The translations under genes and the position numbers were made by a program. This document shows, piece after piece, positions 9,196 to 16,916 of a stretch of DNA of 16,916 bases. The stretch's first letter is position 1. Every line of letters starts with the position of its first letter. The notes under the pieces are model-generated. The model saw only the letters and a program-made list of their open reading frames with translations, did not search any database and was not told the origin of the DNA. This DNA comes from Zancudomyces culisetae (taxonomy: Eukaryota > Kickxellomycota > Harpellomycetes > Harpellales > Legeriomycetaceae), in the NCBI GenBank assembly GCA_001969505.1, contig LSSK01000561.1:1-16916 (forward strand), in the 5' to 3' direction.

Positions 9196-9285
9196 GTAAG
9201 TTGGTATCACTAGTATATACTAATTTTAAACTGAGTCGTGTTTTAACTTTGTGACCAACCATTGAATTATTATGCCATTACTTAG
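9196..9285 (+). other. Possible intron in the 5' leader
   Basis: A consensus GTAAGT donor at 9196, a TACTAAT branch-like motif near 9218-9224 and a CTTAG acceptor at 9281-9285 give a 90-nt intron, the size seen elsewhere in this window. It lies wholly before the ATG at 9333, so frame cannot test it. Confidence 0.3.
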
Positions 9286-9332
9286 AATTCAGCAGGAATA
9301 AACAGCTTAAGTGTGTTGAAACAAAAAAAAAG

Positions 9333-9914
9333 ATGGTAAACTACAAACAAACAAAAAACATGACTTCAATACTGGCCGTTGTTGCACGAGTGTTGTTGAT
9401 CTTCAGCATGATAGCTACTGCCCAAAACTTCCCAGGATATTCCTGCATCAACTTGACCCGAATGGCATCCCAAAAGTTTGGTCAATATTCTACAAAGGAT
9501 TGTGATGTAGGCTATTGCTGTAAAATGGTTGAACGCGATTTGGCATCCTGTGTTAAGTGTGGTAACGAGAGAGGATTTAACTATTCAAGCTCAGTCGCCA
9601 ATAACAATGGTATTGGTGGTGGAGCTACCACTGTTGTTAGTCAAGCTACCACTGTTATTGATGGCACTACCACTGTCGTTGATGGATCTACTACTGTTAT
9701 CGGCGGAGTCACCTCAGTTATTACTGAAGCCACTTTAGCTACCAGTGCTCCAACAGGAAATAGTGCACTAAACGGTGCCAACACCTCTACAGAAGGCACA
9801 GTTGCTTCCACTCCTGAACCTACAAGCGGAGCAGCATCACCTCTAACTCCCTTTGCTGTAATCAACATGTCCGTATCTGTAGTTTTGCTCGTATTGTATT
9901 CTTTGATTTTCTAA
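9333..9914 (+). CDS. Secreted Cys-rich, Thr/Val-repeat GPI-anchored cell-surface protein
   Basis: A 193-residue protein of no family I recognise. The hydrophobic segment at 11-28 followed by ATA-Q at 28-31 is a signal peptide; Met10 (9360) would give a more typical signal peptide than Met1, so either start may be used. A compact domain at 31-80 has six cysteines (38, 57, 62, 63, 73, 76: C-x18-C-x4-CC-x9-C-x2-C) and would suit three disulphides. Residues 98-132 are five tandem heptads of the type xTTVhxG, then a Ser/Thr/Pro-rich stalk to about 172. The C-terminus (VSVVLLVLYSLIF) is a GPI signal with a plausible attachment site around the TSGAAS stretch. N-glycosylation sequons occur at N40, N83 and N150. 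The layout suggests a cell-wall or plasma-membrane surface protein. Confidence 0.85.
   Translation: MVNYKQTKNMTSILAVVARVLLIFSMIATAQNFPGYSCINLTRMASQKFGQYSTKDCDVGYCCKMVERDLASCVKCGNERGFNYSSSVANNNGIGGGATTVVSQATTVIDGTTTVVDGSTTVIGGVTSVITEATLATSAPTGNSALNGANTSTEGTVASTPEPTSGAASPLTPFAVINMSVSVVLLVLYSLIF
9624..9728 (+). repeat. Five tandem 21-bp repeats encoding Thr/Val heptads
   Basis: Five in-frame 21-bp units encode ATTVVSQ, ATTVIDG, TTTVVDG, STTVIGG and VTSVITE. The first two units are nearly identical at the DNA level over the ACCACTGTT core, and similarity falls toward the 3' end. This is a coding minisatellite that could change copy number without loss of frame. Confidence 0.85.
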
Positions 9915-10339
9915 TCTCTCTCCACCTAGTTATGCTCAACTGTATATGGTTTCACCGACATCCCCCCTTATTGATTTTCTAATATTTCGTTAATTTAATT
10001 ATTTAATCCCCCCTCATTTCTCGCTAAAGTAACGTCTTTATGACAATGAATAGTATAACGACTAACAATAAATAAAAAGTCTATGATTATTTTTTTATTA
10101 CAGCCCTCAAAAAAAATGAATATAACTTTGTTACATTTAGTCCAATACTATCAAAAAGGAGGGTGTGAGAGAGGAGGGGGGTAAGATGGTAAAAATCTAA
10201 AAATTCACCCGTGCTTGTGAAATGGCATATGTGTGTTTTTGCATTACTAATGACCATTTAGCTCGCTCTTTTACAATAACAAGAAAGATTTATAAAACCA
10301 AGGAAATCCAATTGCACATTTTGGTGGCAGTTCTGCAGA
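9915..10339. other. Convergent intergenic region with a G-rich tract
   Basis: 3' flanks of the GPI-protein gene (+) and the PPCDC gene (-). It contains poly(A) signals on both strands and a G-rich + strand tract at about 10157-10182 with G runs of 2, 3, 2 and 6. No coding frame is apparent. Confidence 0.6.
10067..10076 (+). terminator. Overlapping AATAAATAAA poly(A) signals
   Basis: Two overlapping AATAAA hexamers about 150 nt beyond the stop of the GPI-protein gene. On the other strand, AATAAA at 10094-10099 could serve the convergent PPCDC gene. Confidence 0.5.
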
Positions 10340-11274
10340 CTATATCTTTGTTTTGTTCTTAAGGAAATCAAATAAAAATAAACAAATGTTTTCTGGCGTT
10401 TCCATCGCACCATTTCCGTGATCTCCACAGGCCAAAGTTTTCACTATCGGACTCACGATGGTGTATCCCATTTCCTCAATTATCTGAAGGTGTTTGCCAG
10501 TCATTGGATGGTTCCACATAAAGGTATTCATGGCTGGGCACAGAACCACAGGATTTTTCAAATCCCATGCTCTCAACAAACACGTTAGAAGGTTGTCACA
10601 TAATCCGTTTGCTATTTTTGCCATGGTATTGGCGTCAACAGGAGCAATTAGCGCTACATCCGCCCATTTTCGCAGCTTTGGGGATTTTAATTTGGAAAAT
10701 ACATATGATTAAAGTTGCAGATATTGTACTAAACTTTTAGCTGAGCTATTTTATTGAAAGCCACAACAAAGCGGGCAGCAAAAATACTACATACACACTA
10801 CTATAATTTATTTTTACCTCTATATGCAGAACTGGATCACCTTTTTTTGACCACATCTATTTTAAACAAGAGCAAATATCGTTGATTCACAAATCGAATA
10901 TAACGCTTTTCCACTATTAATGTCCAAAAAAAGCAAACAATCACGAGTCTTACACTCCATTCGTCTTTGTCCGTGTATACCTTCCCAAACTTTTTTATCT
11001 CCCCAACATCAAAGAAATGCAGCGCGGAATTTGTGCTTACCACTGCTATCTCGACCCGGTATCCGTTCTATACTTACCTTTCACATTGTTACCTTCTACT
11101 TTTCTCCGCTTTTATATGAACAAAAGTGTATAAAAGAAAGGGGAATTAAAAATTAATCACCTTGGCGCCAATTTCCACCAGCTTGCTGCAAACCTCAGTG
11201 GCTTTTATACTTGCAACGCTGCCTGTTAGGCCCAGAATTACTTTTAAATTTCGTTCTTCTACAGTCTGACTCAT
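10340..11274 (-). CDS. Phosphopantothenoylcysteine decarboxylase (PPCDC), four exons
   Basis: A flavin-dependent decarboxylase converting 4'-phosphopantothenoylcysteine to 4'-phosphopantetheine in coenzyme A synthesis; Hal3-family fold. Proposed minus-strand exons are 11161-11274, about 10954-11067, 10818-10856 and 10340-10675, giving about 194-200 residues, the normal length. Family motifs read through the joins: GLTGSVASIK, then DEWS-MW, then GDPVLHIE-LRKWAD, then APVDANT, PAMNTFMW and ACGDHGNGAM. In the 200-residue model the active-site His is at 87, the substrate-binding Asn at 139 and the catalytic Cys at 172, with the same spacing as in plant HAL3, so the enzyme should be active. Exon 2-4 joins are firm. 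The first is not: donor GTGATT is weak, and the acceptor could be TAG (exon from 11067) or GAG (from 11049, fitting family length better). Confidence 0.88.
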
Positions 11275-11488
11275 TTGGCTTTTAATCGTTTGATAGTTGG
11301 ATTGTTGTGTTATTTTATTTTTTATTTACATACCCAAACAGTTTTAACACTCACATTCACGCTCAGCAATACAAAAATCAGGTGAATTTGGCCCGAATTT
11401 CGGCATTCGGCTTTTGCTTGATGCCAGGAAGTGTCTGATTCTGCTGATTTGTGACAAAAAATTGCTGAAAAAATAACAACACAAATAT

Positions 11489-11494
11489 TTTATT
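11489..11494 (-). terminator. Poly(A) signal for the MFS transporter gene
   Basis: AATAAA on the minus strand, 61 nt after the transporter stop codon, followed by a GT- and T-rich tract (TTGTGTTGTTATTTTTT) that would serve as a downstream element. Confidence 0.6.
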
Positions 11495-11554
11495 GGTAGA
11501 TTTATAACTAATGTTAAATTACTCTTATTTGTGACCCCTATAAAAAGGAAGAAT

Positions 11555-13224
11555 TTATTTCCATGTTTTTCTAAACCTGATGATTAGCCAAGAGATACTA
11601 ATAACACTACAAACAATTAGGAACAGCCCTGCAACTAGACACGTAATAAAGGGTGTTGTGGCCGAGAATATTGCAGAGCCAGCAATAGGTACAGTTAAAA
11701 CTGCTATAGAGTAGCCCACATTAAACAAAGAGTACAACTGTGTATTGGAGCCTTCTCCGATAGTCTCTTTGTGCTCTGCCATCGCTGCTATTGTAGGCAC
11801 AGCACCAACACCAGCCGAAAAGCCAAGCAGTGCACCTGCGATGATAAATAGGACCAAGGCATTGACAAGTCCTAGTATTATACAAAAAATGCCGGTAAGG
11901 CAGTTTCCTAAAAGCATAACAACGAATCTTTTGCGGGACTTGCCAAATATTGCAGACATTCGGTCAGAATCAGTGATTCTTCCGGCAATAATAGCTGAAA
12001 GCATATTAGGTATAGTAAGCGCTATAAACACAAATCCAATTTGCGCACTTGTGAGGTTATACCTATCTGTAGCTATAATTGGCAATATGGTCTCTATGGC
12101 CCCTAAAACACCAAAAAGAGCACTTGAAGCAAAACAGCAAATCCAAATTTGTGGCTCACGGATTAAATCAAGCATTGTAAGATTTTTCTTTCGGTTAACT
12201 GATGTAGTGTTGTTTTGAGGTTGCAGAGTATTAGAGGCAGATATTGGAGTAGAATCATCGTTTGCGCCAGTATTTTTTTGGACTGATACACCGTTTTCTT
12301 TTGTTTGTAGACCAATTTGCTCCTCAGTTGCAACAGAAAGCTCGTTGTTTGCTAGTGCTATTTTAGCAGCTTCGTCCTTTTCGTTTAGCAGTTTTACCAA
12401 CTCACTTACATCATGAATGAAGAACCTCAAGATTGCGCATGCAGCTGAGAGGCCGGCCATAAACCACGCAATTGCCATCTCACCGCCGTATTCATACAAC
12501 ACACCACCAATGACTGGACCACCGAGAGTTCCAAGAGAATGCATAGACCATGCCGTACCAACTGGTGCGCCTAGCTTGTCATTAGGGTAGATGTCGGCTA
12601 ACATTCCTAAACCTAAGGACCAGATGGTTCCTGACCCTATTCCCTGGCCTATTCTGAACATCAGCATCATCCAAAACTTTTTTGACATCCCAAGTCCTAT
12701 AGATGAGCCCATGTATATTATATATCCGACAAGCATTGGCACTCTGCGTTTATGATATTTATCGGAAAAGTATGAAAACACGACTGCACCAATGATAATT
12801 CCAAATCCTACAATTGTTGTTTAGGCAGTGGTGTTTATATGTTTATACGTTTATATGAATACACCTTTAGCCATATGCAAAATATATGATGTACATTAAA
12901 AAAAAAGGAAACCTACCATATGCACCCATCAGAAATCCATTCATGCTTTCGCTAAGGTTTAGCCTTTTCTGAAGGATATCTGGTAGCGATGGAAGTATCA
13001 CGCCGTATGCTGCGGCATCCCTATTGATAGTATTTTTTAATTTGATTCCTTTTAGTTTTCAGCCGTTTACAAGGAAAAGATAATAGAAAGACTTTGTTTA
13101 AATTCTTTAGCAATTCAATAATTAAATAGAGATATATTGAGACTTACGAAAACAGTGACACTGCAACCAGTACCAGCACAGTGGGCCTGTTAGCAAGTTT
13201 ATCTTTGATTTTTGTAAATGCCAT
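11555..13224 (-). CDS. Major facilitator transporter, SLC18/DHA1-like, three exons
   Basis: Minus-strand exons 13148-13224, 12917-13020 and 11555-12807 join to 477 residues. Donors are GTAAGT and GTAGGT, acceptors AATAG and TGTAG, and both joins keep frame through transmembrane segments. The protein has about 12 membrane helices in two halves separated by a polar, Asn/Gln/Lys-rich loop at about 195-275. MFS motif A is at about 74-82 (SDKYHKRR), a motif-B-like FRIGQGIGSG follows near 111, and motif C is GPVIGGVLYEYGG at about 157-169. The LADIYPNDKLG...GTLGGPVIGGVLYE stretch resembles vesicular amine transporters (SLC18) and fungal DHA1 drug:proton antiporters. The likely role is proton-coupled efflux or vacuolar/vesicular storage of a small amine or drug; the substrate cannot be read from sequence. 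Confidence 0.9.
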
Positions 13225-15151
13225 ATCTGATCCTTATATTTATATAGATGTTTTGTATTTTCTTTTTAAATGAGCCCCCCTTGTTTTAGTTTATCCAATC
13301 CGGTAGATGGTTAGAAGAATATTGAGTCTTTTGTATACAGGAGTTTATATTATTTCGTTCTTTTTTTGCCCTTTAGTTGCTTTGTCAGTTTGCACTAAAT
13401 CATCATCTAGTCAGTATAAAATCCAAGCTATCACAACTCAGAACCACAGTAAAAATACACTTGAATTTAGACACTATTTTTTTTCCTACTAGTGTACTTG
13501 TCTTGATTATCACCCTGGTAAATTTAAACTAATATTGGAATTGCTGTTATAACGCGATTAATCTTCATCATTCTGAGTCTAAGCAATGTACGGCGACGGG
13601 AGCTATTTATACTTTTTTTTTTAAATGATTGGGGGAATTAGGTTTGGTATTACGAGCGCCAATTCTCGCCTAAAAAATTTTTTTAGATTACTCCCAAGAT
13701 GGAAATAGGTAATAAGTTTTCCAATCAAGTTTCAAATGCATATGAAAGCTATTCAAGCTTTGAAAAAGTATGCATTTTTTCTAATATCTAGACCTAAGGT
13801 CGGCTTTTATGAGTCATAAGTTGCGGATGTCGTTAAATAGCAACCCATGAGACCTGCAATATGTATATTTTCATTGATTGTGCCTAATCTTTTCGACAAT
13901 ATTTTGACAGTGTATTCTCTTATTCTTTCATGTTGGTATCAGAACAGATTTTCATGTCTACTCTGAGTACGTAACAGATGATCAACTATGCCGACTCGCG
14001 CAATATTTTTTGCTGTTCCTTTTTATTCACATCTCTTTTTTTATCGATTGAATATTATCGCTAGACATCGTTCTCAGTAATAGTGCCAAACTTGAGCCGA
14101 TGAAATATTATACTGTAGTTGCGATAGGTGTCACCAATTATACCTTAAAGTAGCAGCAAACAACATCTATCCTTGATCTTGAAGGTTGAAATTTCTAATG
14201 TGTTTTTGGTATCCAAACACCATTTGACCAGAGCTATTGTGCTTCAAAAAGGGGGCTCAGCTCTCATTCGTCTTTATTTTTTATACGTTTGCCGCCCCAA
14301 TAAGAAGTGAAGGGGTCCACCCAATACCATACTCAGATCTTATACTCGATTATCACAATATCTTAGCTTTGAAAAGCATCCCCATCCACCACACTCAAAC
14401 AGACTCATGACCAAAAATCGAGTTAAGTTGGTTTAAATGGGTAACTAAAACCAGTTTAGTGTTGGGTAGCATGCAGAACTCAGTGGCTGGCGTTTAGCTA
14501 AGCGCAGCAACATTTTATCAGACAAAAGGCTGGGTTGGTGGATACTATCATTCAAACCTAATAGCTACATAGCTCGTATTACATTTTATGCTAGTAATAA
14601 GGCAAAAATAGCAAATAACTCTAGATCACATGCTTTGAGTGATTTATAATATGGGAATAAATGTTGGGGCGTAAAAATTATTAGAGATAGGTTGATATAG
14701 TAGTAATCATTGGTGTGTTGTACTGTTTCTGGTTATATTCAAGGCCATTTTTTTTGCCAGGTAATCATTAATTGTGAAATTGTAGGGCAAAAGATGGAAA
14801 AAAATGGAAAATTGGAGAAAATTGGAAAAAAATGAATAATTGGAAAATTGGAAAAATGGAAAATGAGAAAAAAATTTTTTTGCCTTCAGCTGATCTGGCA
14901 ATCCTGTAATAAAAAAATTTTTTTTAGGTCGCAAAATCGCCAAAATTAACCTCTGTTTATCGATCCAACAACCCCAGAAAAGGAAAGTTTAGGAGGATTT
15001 GTGGGGCTTGTAAAATTTCCGGGAGATAGCTCAGGAAATTAGAACTAGTGACAAAATTTTGACTCTTTTTTTTGTATCTAAAATCACCTCAAGAAAAAGG
15101 AAAAAAAAGGAACACAAGGTTTCTGAGCCAACAATAGTCATAAACGCCTGA
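13225..15151. other. Long AT-rich intergenic region, no gene recognised
   Basis: About 1.9 kb between the divergent transporter (-) and OLA1 (+) genes, so it holds both promoters. No open frame looks convincingly coding. A 61-codon frame at 13307 has a signal-peptide-like start but nothing recognisable after it. The stretch carries an A/G-rich simple repeat at about 14793-14870 and three palindromic A-run/T-run blocks. I see no tRNA, snRNA or rRNA. Confidence 0.55.
14793..14870 (+). repeat. Imperfect TTGGAAAA-type simple repeat
   Basis: The sequence repeats ATGGAAAA / TTGGAAAA / TTGGAGAAAA units about eight times with spacing of 8-12 nt. It is strongly purine-rich on the + strand and is bounded on the right by an A7T7 block. 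Confidence 0.7.
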
Positions 15152-15376
15152 ATGAATATCATTCCTCTCGGATCACGCTCGATTGGAAAGATAAATTGGA
15201 TTTTATTCAGCAACAATCTCGGAGTAGTAAACAGAGTTGCCATCTCAAGAAGCGTTTGCAGCGGCGTGAGAGTTTTTCAAAGGCACAACAAGACCGAACA
15301 TCGATATTTTACAAGAACAGAAAAAGCACATTTTAGCAGTTTCAGCAACATATTGCAAAAAAGTACCAAAAGCAAA
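15152..15376 (+). other. In-frame upstream extension of OLA1, presequence-like
   Basis: A 75-codon stretch opens with an ATG directly after an in-frame TGA and runs without a stop into the OLA1 start. The peptide has 7 Arg, 6 Lys, no Asp and two Glu, many Ser, and spaced hydrophobics, as in a mitochondrial targeting sequence. The first ATG has a weak context (T at -3), while the OLA1 ATG has A at -3. No other ATG in any frame lies between them, so leaky scanning could yield both forms. It could also be plain 5' leader that happens to be open. Confidence 0.4.
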
Positions 15377-16785
15377 ATGCCACCAAAGAAAGTAGTCAAG
15401 GAAGAAAAAGCACTGTTGGGAAGACCATCAAACAACTTGAAGATTGGTGTTGTGGGTCTACCAAATGTGGGGTAAAATTACTTTATTATCTCTACAAAAG
15501 AAAATCAGTATAGATAAAATAAGCAATAACACAAAGATGTACACGCTAATAGAAAATCAACATTTTTCAATGCCATCACAAATTCAGCCGTCGCTGCAGA
15601 GAACTATCCCTTCTGTACCATTGGTAAGTGCAATAGAATCTGTAGAAAACAAGACTGCAACTTGTTTGTATTTTTGTATCCGGTTTACTTTTATTTTTGA
15701 AAAATCAAAGAAAGAGTCATCATCTTTCAATTCGTACCGTTATCACTTAAATAGAACCCGAAGAGGCACGAGTTGCAGTTCCAGATGAGCGTTTTGACTG
15801 GCTTGTAGAGCATTTCAAGCCAAAAGGCAACATTCCAGCATTCTTAACTGTGATTGATATCGCAGGTTTGGTAAAGGGAGCTTCAGCAGGAGCAGGGCTT
15901 GGAAACAACTTTTTGTCGCACATAAGAAGTGTTGATGCGATCTTCCACGTAGTTAGAGCATTTTCTGATCCAGATGTAATTCACGTAGAGGGTGAATTGG
16001 ACCCTGTTAGGGATTTGGAAATAATTCATCAAGAACTCCGACTTAAGGACATCGAGTTGCTCAAGAAATACATCGATATGGGGGAAAAGTCACTACAAAA
16101 GTTAGGACAAGGCGGGAATGCGGCTGACCGAGAGAAAAAGGATGAAATGGTAGCGTTGAAAAAAGTACTAGAATGGTTGGAGTCAGGAAAGGATGTGCGT
16201 AAAGGAGATTGGACAAACAAAGAAGTAGAGTTTATTAACCAACAAAACTTTATCACAGCAAAGACAGTGATCTATCTGGCCAATTTGAGCGAAAAGGATT
16301 TTGCACGCAAGAAGAACAAGTATCTTCCAAAGATCAAGGCTTGGATCGATGAAAACAACCAAGGCGATATGTTGATACCGTTTTCCGGATGTTTGGAGCA
16401 GGCCCTGTCACTCATGGATCCAAAAAGTAGAGAAGAACATTTGGCTTCTTTGCAAACAACATCAGCCCTTCCAAAGATTATTGTTTCTGGTTACTCTGGT
16501 CTCAGATTGGATTACTTCTTTACTTGTGGTCCTGGTGAGGTTCGTGCGTGGACCATCAGAAAGGGTACAAAGGCACCACAGGCTGCGGGCGTTATCCATT
16601 CAGACTTTGAAAGAGGATTCATTATGGCTGAAGTCTACAACTATAACGATATCCGCGAGTTGGGAAGTGAAGCCGCTGTTAAATCTGCTGGAAAATACTT
16701 GCAAAAGGGCAGAGACTACGTTGTTTCACCTGGCGATATTATTTTCTTCAAGTTCAACGTGACTGCTGATAAGAAGAAGAGATAG
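15377..16785 (+). CDS. OLA1: OLA1 (Obg-like ATPase, YchF family), three exons
   Basis: Exons 15377-15471, 15553-15623 and 15755-16785 give 398 residues, against about 395 for yeast and human OLA1. This is a cytosolic P-loop NTPase linked to translation and stress responses. The P-loop GLPNVGKST (27-35) is split by intron 1 and restored by the join. Exon 2 encodes FNAITNSAVAAENYPFCTI. The G3 motif is DIAG at 90-93. The G4 position is NLSE (232-235) instead of NKxD, which explains the family's ATP preference. A charged helical region follows the G3 motif and a TGS domain spans about 307-391. Introns have donors GTAAAA and GTAAGT and both acceptors are AATAG. MPPKK is the family's usual start; an upstream in-frame ATG at 15152 would give 473 residues. 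Confidence 0.94.
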
Positions 16786-16916
16786 TCACACCTACTTTTG
16801 CATCAACTATTTTTTTTGGTTAACTTTCAAGTTATATATTTTACTTTTTAGTTTTTTTGAGTTGATTTTGACTAGAAATACAGGTATATAATTCTCTTGT
16901 TAAAGTTTATGCATTT

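Noticed and set aside
11745-12218. Plus-strand open frame of 157 codons inside the transporter gene
   Set aside because: It is the antisense of conserved transporter helices; no motif of its own.
13307-13492. 61-codon plus-strand frame with a signal-peptide-like N-terminus
   Set aside because: The hydrophobic start (MVRRILSLLYTGVYIIS) is suggestive, but the remaining 30 residues show no cysteine pattern, repeat or anchor, and hydrophobic starts are common by chance in T-rich DNA. Kept only as something to test with RNA-seq.
14707-14943. Minus-strand Phe/Asn/Ser-rich frame of 78 codons
   Set aside because: It is the translation of the TTGGAAAA simple repeat and poly-A/T blocks on the opposite strand.
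15444-15788. 114-codon plus-strand frame across the OLA1 introns
   Set aside because: It reads through both introns in a frame different from OLA1 and has no recognisable content.

Overview
The window looks like AT-rich nuclear DNA from a fungus. The genes are monocistronic, several have short GT-AG introns (about 80-150 nt), two small secreted proteins look GPI-anchored, and there is a Pmp3-type membrane proteolipid and a eukaryotic initiator tRNA. An ALADIN nucleoporin gene argues against a Saccharomyces-type yeast, since that lineage lacks one; an early-diverging (zygomycete-grade) fungus would fit. That placement is inference. I see no bacterial operon, transposase, CRISPR array or viral gene.

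Layout from left to right: a tRNA-Glu(CTC) and an initiator tRNA-Met only 2 nt apart (546-691, +); a Pmp3/Sna-like proteolipid (906-1298, -); a Ulp1-type SUMO protease (2713-4209, +); a three-exon ALADIN/AAAS nucleoporin (4737-6905, +); a small cysteine-containing, probably GPI-anchored protein whose signal peptide lies in a shifted frame (7342-7738, -); a weak two-exon candidate (8283-8741, +); a Cys-rich, Thr/Val-repeat GPI protein (9333-9914, +); a four-exon phosphopantothenoylcysteine decarboxylase (10340-11274, -); a three-exon major facilitator transporter related to SLC18/DHA1 (11555-13224, -); about 1.9 kb of low-complexity intergenic DNA; and a three-exon OLA1/YchF-type ATPase (15377-16785, +) with an in-frame upstream extension resembling a mitochondrial presequence.

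Exon joins were worked out by hand from splice motifs, reading frame and remembered family motifs. Four of the five spliced models keep frame without difficulty. The first PPCDC junction is ambiguous, and ALADIN intron 2 has two possible acceptors.

Most genes are ordinary housekeeping or surface functions and I see no clear new multigene system. The best leads are the OLA1 presequence-like extension, the 2-nt-spaced tRNA pair and the variant anticodon stem of its initiator, the ULP1-ALADIN neighbour pair (both linked to the nuclear pore), the frame break in the small GPI gene, and the 21-bp repeat array in the second GPI gene.
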